From: Notamacropus eugenii | Lineage: Eukaryota > Chordata > Mammalia > Diprotodontia > Macropodidae | Assembly: GCF_028372415.1 (NCBI RefSeq) | Contig: NC_092875.1 | Coordinates: forward strand, 48,031,271-48,095,270 | Direction of reading: 5' to 3' | DNA length: 64,000 bases | Shown here: positions 25,164 to 40,100 of the stretch, piece by piece | Position numbering within the stretch: position 1 is the first letter of the stretch | Layout of the letters: every line of letters begins with the position of its first letter | Notes under the pieces: generated by a model | Database searches by the model: none | What the model saw: only the letters and a program-made list of their open reading frames with translations | What the model was told of the DNA's origin: nothing | Made by a program: the position numbers and the translations under genes

Positions 25164-28100
25164 GATTGTATTTGTCATTTGAATTGTGGAATTAAATTTA
25201 AAAATCCTCAAAACCTAAAGAGTTTTGTTTGATTTATTATCTTTTTCTGGTTTATTTTTGTGCTTATTTGGTTCTAGAATATATTGGTATGAGGGCCAGC
25301 TAACTTTATTTTAAATAAAAATTCAGAGCAATCTACAGAAATCTTGTTAATTCGAAAAATTTGCATAGGACCTGGATTCTCTAAACACTGTTTTAAGATG
25401 AGTTCTTCAACTGGAATGTACTGTTATCTCAGAGAACAGAATCTTAAAGCACATTCCACCATGGTGTGGTGTGCCTCACACACTGTCCCAATTTTCTGAC
25501 ACTTTCTTACTGTAGACATTTGTATTCTATTGGGTTTGGAGCCTAAATATGGTCATCAGAAATTATGAAGTGAATTTGTAAATTGGCCTCATTTATTTCT
25601 GTAAATCAGATCCAGTGAAATCGTACACTAAGAGTGCCTTGTATCATGAAGGTGACCTAGAGTTCCCAAAGGCTCTGCCAAAAGACCATATGAGATTCGT
25701 CTAAACTTGAAAGACTTTAACCCCACACCACGTATCTCAGACTCCAGGCTCCACAAGTTCAGAGAGACTCCTTACTAAGTGGGCTTCAAGGTGACAGTCA
25801 CAGCAAATCCTAAAGACAGTCTGCTGCAGAGAGGCTGTGATCTCTTTGATCAGAAATGTGCCAACACTGAGGAAACAACCAGTCCTTGGAGTAAGGCTTT
25901 CATGCTCCAGAGACGAACTTCCTCATTCCAGCAGGAACAGCCTACCAAATAGCTCTCAGATACCCCAACACTTGGTGCTTCTTGTTCCATAAACAGATTT
26001 TCCCCCATTAGGATCTTTTCTAAATGTCTGGCCCTACACCAGTTTTTCATTCTGTTATCACCAGCCCACCCCCTGGCTGTACTTTGCTGACCTCTGCCAT
26101 ACTTGTTGGTTTGATTTAGCTCCAAATCAATCTGGTTTTCTTTTGCTCAATTTCTTGGCTTCTTTCAGTCCCAGACAACTGAATGCTTCTTAGTGTGGTG
26201 GGTGAAAGATGAAATTACTGAGGAAATAAAGATTCAAGCTTCTGAACTTAATGATTCAGTAAATGATGCATGACAACTGCTCAGTAAATCAGGACCAGTC
26301 ACCATCCTCAGCTTTGGTATTAGACCCTGAATACAGGAGGCAGATTTTTATACATTAAAAACAATTAAGGCCACTTAATTAAAAGGAAACAATTAACCAG
26401 AATTTAAAATTAGGTAATCTGATTTGTAATTGAAGAAAAGATTAGTGACTTTCCAAGTTACGAGGGCGAGAGTGAACAAGTGCAGTCCCTGAAGTCAGAA
26501 AAAGACATGTCCCACTTCCCCCAAGTATCTGTGAACATTCAAAGAAACATAGAAACAATAAGACTGATCAGTACAGACCAGTTTTCAGATAAAACATATG
26601 GGTTGCTTGAGATGTATAATTGTGGGAAAACTCCTTGCATCAATTTTCGGATCTGACTGAGTTTCTGATCAGCATAACTTAGATCTTTAATTAAGGGTCT
26701 CTTAGCAGCAGGTAGAGGTTGTCCAGCTTCCCAGCCATGCAGGGATAGATTCACACAATACAATAAGTTCCTACAATTGAATAAAGTCTTTTTACAAGAC
26801 AGAAGTTGGACTAGACCCATAATTTAATAGGGAACTGAGCTAGCTCCAAAATTGAGTTACAAGATAGAATCATTATGGTTCACTCAATTCCCACAATTAA
26901 CTGCTTGTCCTAATTCCCTCACCATGGAGTGAAAGCTACAAGAAGACAAATTTCAAATTAATATGAAAGGAGGTACTAACAAAGAGAACTATCTCTAAAT
27001 CAAACAGGAACTATTTTGGTAGGTAGTAAGTTGTCCTTTACTGGAGGTCTTTGAGTAGAGGTTGGATGGCCATTTGTCAGGATCGTTACAGAGGGGATTC
27101 CTTCTCAGGTGTAAGTTGAACAAGATCTCTGAGATACTTTGTGACTCTTGAAGCTATGTAGAAAAGAGAAATGATTCTCATTTCTGAGTTTTTTTTATAA
27201 ATTGAGACTTTATCTTATAAACCCCAGGTAGTCCTTATTAATTCTATTAAATCAAGACCTTCCCCAATGGGATTCCAAATGGAGCAAATTAAACCGTTTT
27301 CCTTTCCTTTCCTCCCATCTTTATAAAGGTGAAATCAGAGTCAAATAAAGTAGAGGCTATCTGTAGATGAGGGGAATCATTCGATTCCTCAGATCCATAG
27401 ACCGATGGTATGAGTCAGCTTTAAGCAGGGGATGGCTTAACTGCCAAATGAACTTTATGTAGCTATTTAGTTCATCTGCATTTTGCTAAAACTTTTACTT
27501 TCTTTTAACTTTGCTTCGAATTCTAAAAATGTGTTTGTGACTTAGATTCAGGGGCCAACTCAGATGATGATGATGACGACGATGACGATGGTAATTACCT
27601 ACATCCATCACTCTTCGCTTCCAAAAAGTGCAGTCGACTTGAAGAGCTTATGAAGGTTTTTATCTTTTGAACTACATTTTTGTTAATGTCGTTACAAAAT
27701 TATCAGGACGCTTGGTAATTTAACTAAAGTAGATACTAACATTAATACTAAGGTAGTTATAGCAGTAGAACGATTCATTTTTTATTAGCTTGCAGTTTGG
27801 GTGATTATTGCCTGATTTGCTTGATAGTAAATATTCATATTACATAGAGCACATTGTAAATAGTATATCCAAGGTTTTTCCTTTTTCTGCTGCCTATTGC
27901 TCACATTAAAGCTTCCTAAGTTAATCTTACCTGTCTTTTTATTACACACGCTCTTTTGTGACATACATTAAGTTTGAGGGAGCTATGCTGCCTTTGAAAG
28001 TACTCCAGTGCCGTTACAGATTGAGTTTAGAAAATAGAAGCATTTTCTTGATAATGATTGAACTTAAATATTCCAGGGGTTGCAGAATATTTGACTAAAT

Positions 28101-31100
28101 TTACTTTACCCTTAGTTTAATCATTTTAGCATGAAGTTAGAATGGCCAGTTTGAAAGAAGCAGAAATTTACTAGTGTCGTACATGGTATAATGAATGCAT
28201 GCATAATACCTGAGGCTGATCATTTGATTGTAAGTCTTTGTGGCTATTGCTAGCCTAATTTCTTAAGACAGTCATGTGACTGAAAGGCAGGAGAGGATGT
28301 TGGAACATTGTTCTTTCTTTTCTCTCTCCTGTTTTCTACAAAAATCTGTTCTTTCTCTCTGCCCAATCTATGTCATAAAGAAGTCGCTGGAATTATCTTG
28401 CCCAAAATTCAGGCCAGGCAGTCTGCCAGCCATAATCTGAAAGAAACAAATTCATCAGACGTACTTAGGCATATGGTTTCTAGTAAGCCAGCATGGCAGA
28501 CACTCAGAGAATGAATAACCCTTGTTCATCTTTTACTGGTGATACTTTTAAATTCTCAGTAATTAAGGATTCAGCATCTCCCTGAAAGAACCATAAAGTG
28601 ATTGGTTCCTTTAAATGGATGTTTCAACCTGTTCTACTGTCAGAAATTTTATCCATGCTTATACATCTTGATCTAATAAGTTATTGTTGATAAATGTAGA
28701 GCCACTTTGATGTTAATTGAAATCTTTTCTAATCCTAAATAATTCTTTTGGCATAAAATTGTTTTTCTTTTTTTTTTTTTTTTTTTAATTTTTTTATTTT
28801 TTTTAATGTTTAACAATCACTGCCATACAATTGCGATTTTATCCCTCCCCACCCACCCCCCACTACCTCCCTCCCTCCCCACGACTGCATACAATTCTGT
28901 ATAGATTCTACATAAACTTTCCTATTGAGTATATCTTCACTATCGTCATGCTATGTAGTCAGACTAAGATAAATGAAAGAATCCGTATAACAAATCAGAA
29001 CATGATACACAAACAGATACACATACACAAACATGATCTGCTACATTATGTGAGTGACTTCCATATTTCTCTCTCTGAGTGTGGAAGGCTTTTTGCCTTG
29101 AGGTCCACCATTGGGATTTTTTTTTTTTTTTTTCAGAAGTTCTTGTGTTATTACAAAAATCTAAGTCTACCAGAAAAAACTCTCACACACTGTGGTTGTT
29201 GCTGTGCATAAAGTTCTCCTGGTTCTGCTCCTTTCACTCAGCATCAGGTCATATAAGTCCTTCCAGGCCTCTCTGAAGTCTTCTTGTTCATCATTTCTTA
29301 TGGCACAATAGTACTCCATTACATTCATATACCATAATTTATTCAGCCATTCCCCAATTGATGGACATCCCCTTGACTTCCAGTTTTTGGCAACTACATA
29401 GAGTGCTGCTATAAATATTTTTGTACATGTGGGACCCTTTCCCATTTTTATGATCTCTTGGGGATATAGTCCTAGTAGCGATATTGCTGGGTCAAAGGGT
29501 ATGCACATTTTTGTAGCCCTTTGGGCATAGTTCCAAATTGCTCTCCAGAATGGTTGGATGCGCTCACAGCTCCACCAACAATGAATTAGTGTTCCAACTC
29601 TCCCACATCCTCTCCAGCATTTATCATTTTCTTGTTCTGTCATGTTTGCCAATCTTATAGGTGTGATGTGGTACCTCAGAGTTGTTTTGATTTGCATCTC
29701 TCTAACCAATAGTGATTTAGAGCATTTTTTCATATGATTATAGATAGCTTTAATTTCTTCCTCTGAAAATTGCCTGTTCATATCCTTTGACCATTTATCA
29801 ATTGGGGAATGACTTGTATGATTATACATTTGGGTCAGTTCTCTATATATTCTAGAAATGAGGCCTTTATCCCCGAGCTTAGCTGTAAAAATTTTTTCCC
29901 AATTTACTACATCCCTCCGGATTTTGGTTGCATTGGGTTTGGTTGTGCAAAAACTTCTCAGTTTAATGTACTCAAAGTTATCCATTTTGCATTTCATAAT
30001 GCATTCTATCTCTTCTTTAGTAAAGAATTCTTCCCTTCTCCATAGATCTGATAAATACACTATTCCTTGCTTCTCCAGTTTATTCATGGTATCAATCTTT
30101 ATACCTAAATCATGTACCCATTTGGACTTTATTCTTGTGTACGGTGTCAGGTATGGGTCTATGCCTAATTTCCGCCACGCTGTTATCCAGTTTTCCCAGC
30201 AATTTTTGTCAAACAATGAGTTCTTATCCCAGAAGCTGGGGTCCTTGGGTTTATCAAACAGAAGGTTGCTATATTCCTTGCCTACTGCATCTTGAGTGCC
30301 AAGTCTATTCCACTTGTCTACCTCTCTGTTTCTTAACCAATACCAAGTGGTTTTGATAATTGCTGCTTTATAGTACAGTTTAAGGTCTGGTAGCGCTAGG
30401 CCACCTTCCCAAGCATTTCTTTTCATTAGTCCCTTTGATATTCTGGACCTTTTGTTTTTCCAAATGAATTTTGATATTATTTTATCCAGCTCTAGAAAGT
30501 AATTGTCTGATAGTTTAATTGGTATGGCACTAAATAAGTATATTAATTTGGGTAGAATTGTCATTTTTATTATATTAGCACGGCCTACCCATGAGCAACT
30601 AATGTTTTTCCACTTACTTAAATCTGACTTTATTTGTGCAAAAAGTGTCTTGTAATTGTGTTCATATAGTCCCTGGGTTTGTTTTGGCAGGTAGACTCCT
30701 AAGTATTTTATACTGTCTACCCTAACTTTAAATGGGATTTCTCTTTCTATCTCTTGCTGTTGAACTTTGTTGCTAATATATAGGAATGCAGAGGATTTGT
30801 GTGGGTTTATTTTGTACCCTGCAACTTTGCCAAAGTTGTTTATTAATTCAAGTAATTTTTTACTTGAATCTCTGGGATTCTCTAGGTAAATCATCATATC
30901 ATCTGCAAAGAGTGATAACTTAGTTTCTTCTTTGGCTATTCTAATTCCTTGAATATCTTTATCTTGTCTAATTGCTACAGCTAACATTTCTAGTACCATA
31001 TTGAATAATAGTGGTGATAATGGACAACCTTGTTTCACCCCTGATCTTATTGGGAATGCATCTAGCTTATCCCCATTGCATATAATGCTTGCTGAAGGTT

Positions 31101-34100
31101 TTAGATAGATACTGCTTATTATTTTATGGAAAGTTCCCTTTATTCCTACGTTCTCCAATGTTTTTAGTAGGAATGGATGTTGTATTTTGTCAAAAGCTTT
31201 TTCTGCATCTATTGAGATAATCATGTGGTTTTTGTTAGCTTTGTTGTTGATGTGGTCGATAATGCTAATAGTTTTCCTAATATTGAACCAGCCCTGTAGT
31301 CCTGGTATGAATCCTACCTGATCATAATGTATTAATCTCGTGATTAGATGCTGTATTCGTTTTGCTAAAATCTTATTTAAAATTTTTGCATCTATATTCA
31401 TTAGGGAAATTGGTCTATAATTTTCTTTCTCTGTTTTGTCTCTTCCTGGTTTGGGTATCAAAACCATATTTGTATCATAGAAAGAATTTGGGAGGACTCC
31501 TTCTTCCCCAATTTTCAAGAATAGTGTATGTAGTATTGGAATTAACTGTTCTTTAAATGTTTGATAGAATTCACTTGTGAATCCATCTGGCCCTGGAGAT
31601 TTTTTCCTAGGGAGTTCATTGATGGCTTGTTCAATTTCTTTTTCTGAGATGGGGTTGTTTAAGTATTCAACTTCCTCTTCTGTTAATCTGGGCAATTTGT
31701 ATTTTTTAAAATATTCATCCATCTCGTTTAGATTATCGAATTTGTGGGCATAAAGTTGGGCAAAGTAGTTTCTAATTATTGTTTTAATTTCCTCCTCATT
31801 GGAGGTGAGTTCACCCCTTTCATTTTTAATGTTAGTAATTTGGTTTTCTTCTTTCTTTTTTTTGATCAGATTAACCAAAGGTTTATCAATTTTATTAGTT
31901 TTTTCATAAAACCAACTATTGGTTTTATTTATTAATTCAATAGTTTTCTTTATTTCAATTTTATTAATCTCTCCTTTGGTTTTCAGTATTTCTAATTTGG
32001 TATTTACTTGGGGATTTTCAATTTGTTCTTTTTCTAGCTTTTTCAACTGCAAGCCTAAGTCATTGATCTCCTCTTTCTCTATTTTATTTATGTAAGCATT
32101 CAGAGATATAAAACTTCCCCTAATAACTGCTTTTGCAGTGTCCCATAAGTTTTGGTACGTTGTCTCACTATTGTCATTCTCTTGAATGAAGTTGTTGATT
32201 GTTTCTATGATTTCTTCTTTAACCCAATCCTTCTTTAGAATTAGATTATTTAGTTTCCAATTGATTTTTGGTTTCTCTTTCCATGGCCTTTTATTACATG
32301 TAATTTTTAATGCATTATGATCTGAAAAGGATGCATTGATTATCTCTACCTTTCTGCACTGGATTGTGAGATTTTTATGTCCTAGTACATGGTCAATTTT
32401 TGTAAATGTTCCATGTACCGCTGAGAAAAAGGTATATTCCTTTCTATTCCCATTTAATTTTCTCCAAAGATCTATCATATCTACCTTATCCAGAGTTTTA
32501 TTTACCTCCTTAACCTCTTTCTTGTTTATTTTAAGGTTGGATTTATCTAGTTCAGAGAGGGGGAGGTTGAGGTCCCCCACTAGTATAGTTTTGCTATCAA
32601 TTTCTTCCTTCAACTCCCCCAACCTCTCCTCTAAGAATCTGGATGCTATACCACTTGGAGCATACATGTTTAGTAATGATATTGCTTCATTGTCTATGGT
32701 GCCTTTTAGTAGGATATAGTTTCCATCCTTATCCCTTTTGATTAGATCTATTTCTGCTTTTGCTTTGTCTGAGATTAGGATTGCTACTCCTGCCTTTCTT
32801 ACATGAGCTGAAGCACAATATATAAAATTGTTTTTCTTAAGTGACTTGTTTTCCAAAAACAGTATCATTTGGGGTGAGGAGGTTAAGAGATTTTCCCCAA
32901 AGTCCTTATTAGAAGCAAAGTAATTGCAAGGTTTTCTGAACTAAACATTGAAAAAGAATTAAAGTTGTTATAGTCCATAGTTGAGAGGTTACAAAAAAAA
33001 TTTTATGTATAGCTTCAAAGGCGGTAAATGTTGAAATATTGTCACTTTCTCTGTAGCCTTTGAAAGTGGTGGATCCTGATCACCCTCTTGCAGCGCTTGT
33101 TCGCAAAGCCCAAGCTGATAGTAATGCGTCTACCCCTCAGACAGCAGATGGGGCAGCTGTGCAGGCGGGACAGGTGGAGTACTCTTCAGATTGTAAGTAT
33201 ATTGCCATACTGTTACACGGAATTTTTAAAAAAAAACTACCTATTGTGCTCTCAGTGGACAGTGTACTATTACACAAAGCATAGAATTAAGATTTAGTCA
33301 TTCTTTACAAAATTACTATACTTAAATAATTTTTATTTAAAGATTATTGACTGGAGGAGTTTTGAAATCCTTTTCAAAGAGCGTTCAAGAGATATCTGTC
33401 CTAGAGATCTTGGTCTCTCTTTTATTTTTTTGGCTCATTTTATTTGGTTAAATATTTAATGAAAAAGAACTTTTAGCAAAAGTCACTGGAAATCATTTGT
33501 GCCATCTGCTTGGCATGAAAATCTGATAACGAATGTGTAGTGCTGACAAGTACTATTCTTTAACTGTAGGTTAGAAAATCAGCTTCACAATATTACTTCT
33601 GATCTAATGAGAGAGCTGCTATCCATTTGAGACCAAGAGAAGCTTTCAGTGAAAAAATTAAGCTGTCTTTGAAATAAAACAAAATTTCTTTTTATCAGTG
33701 AAGAACAGTGGAGTGGGTGTTTGATTTTAAAATAAGTCGGTATAGTTCTAGGAGTTTTAGACAATTGAGAAAATTTTCTGGATGCCCAAAACATTTAAAT
33801 TTAACTTAAAGAATCACTCTAAAACAGTTAACATTTTTGAAAATACAGACTTTGTGCTGTACTCCTAAGACAATGAAACTGTTGATTCGTAGGGGAAATT
33901 GTAAATGAATACTGAATTACTAAAAATGAATATTATCTATACACACTGTCCTATCTCTAGATTATGTGTTTCTAAGTCAAGGACTCTTGGTGGACTGATC
34001 ATGAAAATGTTACTAATTGTGTTCTTAACTTACAGGGTTTCAGAAATGTGAAATCACTTTTAATGATGCCAGGGTGAAGGGTGTTATGTTTTTTTTCTTT

Positions 34101-37100
34101 GATTTCTTTTCATCATGATCCTACTGGGGTAGAATGAAAATAATAAAAATGGGTTGTAGTACTCTATCTGAAGAATATTCTTATGTAAATGAGTTATTGC
34201 ATGCAAAAATGAACATTTTTAATGATCATCAAATATCTAAGAAATCCTTGAAAATTAATTGCACTGAAAATATAAAGTGATGCATTTTGTTCTTTCACTT
34301 GAGAGATTACAAGTTCATAGACATTAGTGGTGGGTTTCGTTTCAGAAAAAATGTCATGTACCTATATATTTTACTGACATGCATAAATGTTGGGTGATGT
34401 CTACCTCAATTATCTTGAAGACATTTCTTTGTACAACTCACTATACAAATGTAAGATGGTAGAAGTCGTCATGATCAAAATTTGCCTAGTGCTTTTAAAA
34501 GATTCCTAATTGTGTGATTTGGAAAATGAGCATTTGGAAGGTATTGGACCTTCATTTGAGGGAAAATTTAAATCTTAAAATAGTAGAGCTGAAAGAGGAA
34601 CCACTAATGAGCATCTAAGTTAGCCCTCCTATTTTTCATGAAGGAAGCAAAAAACCAGAAAAGTCAAATGACTTGCCTCAGTTTCTCAAATATTTCCCTG
34701 TTGTCACCCAGTGAATTAGTGACCTAATTTTCTAGACTCTCAGTTCAGTTCTATTTTTACTGATTTTACTTTGAAGTTCCTTGAGTATGACTCTTTCCTT
34801 TTCCTGGTAGGAATTTACTACTGAGATACCTTTCAGGAAAAACCGTACAGCTATAACTATCCAAAAATGGGACGTCTTACTTTGGGCAGTAGTGGGTAAC
34901 TCATCACTGGTGCTCTTCAGTTGAGTACATCATAAAAAAGAATCTTTCTTCTTACCGATTTGACTGTATCAGAGGTGTCAGACAATGTCAGCCCTCATCA
35001 GATTAAAATATAACTGGAAAGTAGCAAAATAAATAAAAATACAAAAAACCTAGATAACATTACATTTTTAAAGCTAAGTGAGCATGCAGTTGCTCACTGT
35101 AAGGTTTCTTATGTTTGGCTTAATGGCCTCCATTTCTACTTAAGTTTGATACCACTAGACTATTTAACTTCCAATGCCCTTCCAATTCTGAAATTCTGTT
35201 AGTCTGAGAATAATACCACTTATTTTTTATTTGGTCCAGGCTTTCAACCAAAGTGTTTAGATTTTATACTTTGCAAATGTTGAATCTGCCATATCAGATT
35301 TGTTATACTGGGGACAAAAAGAATATTGTGCTGGTCCTCAAGACAGATATAAGCTATCTTGAGATTTGGGGGGATTGTAGGGTAGGGAGGAGGCCAAATG
35401 GTAAAGTGAAAAACTCCTCTTAATAACTTTAACTTGTAGTAATAATATCATGCTGAAGTCCAACCCAAAACAGATCCAGGAAATCAGAGGATACAAGAAA
35501 AGTATTTTAAATGTCTTCATTTTTCATGTTAATATTAATAGTTATATTAAAATTATGGTTAGATATTAAGGATATTTTACTAGTAATGTTTTTATCTCAA
35601 ATTTAGCTCTGTAGTTCTTTTGGTATGAACGTGTTCTAAGTGTTGATATATTTTGGGAAAGCATGCTTAATTCTGAGATTTCTATGTTTCCAAATTTATT
35701 AAAAGTTTGTTATATCCATATTTGGATCTGTAGTACAACTATGACTTTGAAAGAGGCTAATTCATTCTGTGTTGCTTATAATTTTAAAGTTACATTTGTC
35801 TTTAAGAATAATTATTTCTGCTTGCTTGAGGAGCTACATCATTGGCCTCAGTAGATTTACCTTGTAAGTCAATGTTGTATAAAACATCTCTTTAAAATAC
35901 ATGAACCAGTTTCTGTCTGTCTAGATAGCAGTAGGGGTGTGGGAAGTAGTGTTTGTTTTGTGAAGAATTGACTGTGTTATGTTACTATAAAGATGGAGCT
36001 GATTTTTTTTAACAAATATACTCATATATACATAGATAAGTGTTACCTTTCATAGCATTTCTCTTTGGAATCCATCCATTGAAATATAATAACTTAGCTT
36101 TTGCAAGGCATCTTCTCACAATAAGGTAACCTAATGTATCATTATCCTCATTTTACATGTAATGAAACAGAGGCACAAAGCCAAGAGCTTATGTCTTGCC
36201 CAAGATGGCAAAGTTTGTGTCAGAGTCAGGACAAACTCAAGCTGTCAAATGTAATGCAAAAAAAAAAATTGACTTAGTCATAGTAAGACTTGGGTTCAGA
36301 TGCCAGCCGTGCCATTTACAGACTGCAAATCTTAGCCATTTAACCTTTCTGGGTATCATTTCCTCTTTGGCAAAATCAGGAGGGTTGATTAGATGCCTTT
36401 TAAATTCGACTATATCATGTCTTCCAAATTAAGGTCTCTTGTCTTTTGAAACATTTTACTTTGCTCCTCACACACTATTTAGAAGCAACGGGAGGCAAAG
36501 CACTGCATTTGCCTTGTCTTTATGAAGTTAAGAAAACAATTATTTCATCAAATATTTAATGTTTATTCTATAGCTAGCCTGTTTTAATAGTGGTTACACT
36601 TTTTAATACATTGGATATATGCTTTATAACTTTTGGGTTCTTTGTATAATCAGTACATATAATACATGGTACCTGTTTCACAGAATTTGGAGCATAAGTT
36701 TTGTTATTTTAAATTATTAGGGTTCTTTTATGAATTAGTATTGATAATATCTCTTATTTGATGTTGTCTTTGATCAAAAACAATCTCCAATTCCAGTATC
36801 TTTTTCAAAAGAAAATATTGTCTGCTTTGTATTTCCAGTAGCACACTTCAGCAAAAAGTGAAAATTAGATATCTAGTGTCCAAATTATAGGAAGTGGTGT
36901 CTGTCTTTCTGCATTAGTCAAACTGTGTTTTGCAATTTTAAAAAAATCCATGTTTTTACCATTGTGGGTTCTACCTTCACCTTATAATTTCACACCTGAT
37001 TCTGCACAATTCTTTTCTTTTTACCCCCTTATAAATTCTTCATAGAAACCTGGCCAGCATGCTGTAGGATCTCTCTTATTATTATAGTGTCTCAGACTGT

Positions 37101-40100
37101 TTTAATTTTTGGCCATAGCTGTTTATGAAGCTAGATTGCATTTGGAGTATTGGATTGATCTCTTGGTTTAGATATCTGATATCTCCACTAAAATCATCGT
37201 AATGGCATGAAGGAAATTCTGATTTCTTGAGGGAAGTAGTAGAGCACAGATCTAAATATATCCTCCCAAACTGACATATGGCCATTATTGACTCTGTATT
37301 TTACTTATGAACCAGCCTATCTACTTTAAGAAACTCATAAATAACTGGCCTCTAGTGACAAATTTTTCCTGTGACAATAGCTTGTAAAATTGTTTACACT
37401 ACAGGAGAACAAACATGTTTTAAAAGCACCTTTTAGTATAGAGCGCTGTTCAAAGAAAGATACAAGTTTAGATAAGACATGGTCTTTGTCTCCAAAGAGC
37501 TTAGCGTCTAGTAGGACAATAAAATAGCAGTATAGTATGGTACCTAATACAGTGATCATAGAATCCTAGATCTTAAACTGGAATGGATGTTGGAGATCAT
37601 CTTGTCCAACCCCCTTGTTGTACAGGTAGAGAAACTCAGACCAGAGAACCCAGTGACTTGCCCTTGGTTATATAGGTAGAAAGTAGCTGAGCTAGAATGG
37701 GAACCTGGTCCTCTTATTCCAAAACTGCTATGCAAAAATGATTGTGTGAGAGATGCCGTTGTGTCTGAGCAGTGAAGGACCAACTTGGTAGGCCAGGAAA
37801 GGGTTTGTGGGCATGGCTGAGAAAAAATAGGAAAAGAAAGGGAGGTGAGTATGGGGAACCACCAGAGGAGAGGGAAAAGCTTGAAAGCACAGGCTATATT
37901 CTGGGAGCGGAGCATGGTGCCATTTGACCAAAACTTAGAATGCCTGTAGGGGAGAGTAAGATAATACAAAACTTAAAAGATACATGGTACTGTATTGTGT
38001 CTACTGTGAGCCAAGAAGGGGAGGTTGAACTTAACCCAGAAGCAGCAAGAAGTCACTAAAGATTAAGAGCAGAAGAATGACGTGACCAGAAATGTAGTTG
38101 AGATCTTCCTAGGAACAATATGAAGGAGTGGTTAGAGCTATGAAGACGTATAAGAACACTGTTCTATTCATCCGTATGGGCAATCACAAGAACTTACATT
38201 AAGATAGTAACAGTGGGAACGGAAAGGCAGAGAAAGGTGAGAGAGGGAAGGAGGGATTTGAAGGAATCTGATAACAAATTGCATGTGAGAGACAGAATCG
38301 AATTAAAGGAAATCCCAGGATATAATTGAGCATGGGAGACAGAATAAATGGTGAAGACATCAGTAAAAAATAGTCAGAAGGAAAAAGTAGATTTAAAGGG
38401 AAAATGCTGACTTTGTCTTGAGCATGTGCTAATGTCGCATACAAATGGAAGTACTCCATAAAAAAGTGGAAGATGGAGGTCTGGAACTTAGAAGAGAATC
38501 TCAGTTTATAGACATATTTTAAAGTCATTTTCATAGAGATGATATTTGGAGCCATGGAAATGAATAAGTAGGAGTATAGCTAAGAGATGATCAAGGACAA
38601 ACCCTTAAGGAATATTAGCATAGAGGGTTTGAGAAAAAGACAGGAATCCAGCAAAGGAGGAAGAGAAGAATCAGAGGCAGAAAGAAATGTAAGAGAATGA
38701 TATCTGAAGCTAGGGAAGAAAGAATATCCAGTATAAGGAGACTGTCAAAAACTTTCAGAGGTTAAGCAAAATGGGTAAGGGGGATCTCTTTGGGGCAATT
38801 GGGAGGTCATTGGGTGACCTTTTTAGTAGAGAGGTAGGGGAAAGAACAGATAATGAGAAAATGGAGCTATTGGGCACAGATACACACTTTTTTTTTCCCC
38901 CAGAAATACAGGAAAGAGAGAAAAGTGGGATTTTATAGCTGAATGGGTTAGAAAGATCAGAAGGGAGGAGGGAGCAGGAGGTGTTTGAGACCTTTTTGTA
39001 GGTTGACAGAATGAGCCAGGGTGAAGGAAAGATTAACTGTGTATGAGAGAAGGGATGATGCTGGAACAAAGTGTACTGGAAAAAGAACCAAAATGGGTAA
39101 TTGGGAGTTGGAATGCAAAATGAGTCCAGAGTATAAGAGCACCTAACTGCCTTTGATGATTTCAAGTTACCAAGCTTAGATGAATTATGTGCCAGGATAG
39201 TGACATAACTAGCAGGGATGATTGTCTGTAAATAAGCATTTATTAAGTACCTATTATATGCCAGCCACTGGCTGGCTGAATGCTTAGCTAAAGTATTTAG
39301 CTAATAAATTAGTAAATTTACTTACATATTTTTATTTATACTAAATTATTAATAAATTTATTGTATATAAATAATTGATATTAAATATTAAATTTATATT
39401 TGTGAAATAAGTATACATAGATTTATTAGTAAATATTTAGCTAAAGCTAAATACTTTACAAATGTCTCATTTTGTCTTCACAATAATAGTGGTTGGTCGG
39501 GGCTATTACATTCTTCATTTATAGATAAGGAAGCTGAAGCAGAGGTTAAGTGACTTGCCCAGGGTTACACAGCTAATGAGGTAGAATTTGAATTCAGGTT
39601 TTCCTGACTACAAATCCAGGGTTCTGTGTACTGCACCTCCAGCTGCCTCACCTAACTGCTGATTCTCTGTCAGTGATTTTCTGAAGATCATAGAGAATGA
39701 GAAAAGTACCCCAGGACTAAAGTCAAGCAGTCCAATTTCCTTCTCACTCCCCCTGACAACCCTCCCCCCAAAAAAAGGGAATTTAGTCTGTAAATTATAA
39801 GCCTTTGAATTTGACCTCTGAGAACATTCTAAAATGTATTATTTAAAGGGATGATAGAAAATGCCTAGAAAAGAAAGCAGTGATCACAGAAAGCCAGAGT
39901 TGGTTCATTCAAAAACATATCAAAGATCATGTCAAACTTCACAACTTATTTTTTTGACAGAGGGTGGTAGGTCAAGGGAATGTTCTAGATCTAAATCTAC
40001 CTAGATTTTAACAAAGGTGTTGATATTTTCTCATGCTTCTCTTGTGGAAAAGATGGAGAGATGTGGCTTAGACAACAATATAGTAAGGTGGAATTGAAAG

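Larger units (their letters stand above)
23165..27545 (+). other. SFSWAP: SFSWAP intron 5
   Basis: 4381 bases, phase 1. An antisense L2 relic at 23500-23850, a MIR tail near 24150-24260, a tRNA-type SINE at 24845-25030 and a (GT)n tract at 25102-25161. I recognise no family in 25170-27540; the 25600-26950 part has the patchy look of an old LTR but no terminal TG..CA pair or coding motif that I can support. Confidence 0.8.
27656..33056 (+). other. SFSWAP: SFSWAP intron 6
   Basis: 5401 bases, phase 0. About three quarters is one antisense L1 insertion (28770-32821). The flanks 27656-28752 and 32839-33056 show no repeat I recognise; without the L1 the intron would be about 1.3 kb. Confidence 0.9.

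Noticed and set aside
25600..26950. Possible endogenous retroviral LTR in intron 5
   Set aside because: Patchy resemblance only; no paired termini, target duplication, primer-binding site or coding motif could be found.
29858..30295. + strand frames up to 145 codons over the L1
   Set aside because: Antisense shadows of L1 ORF2.
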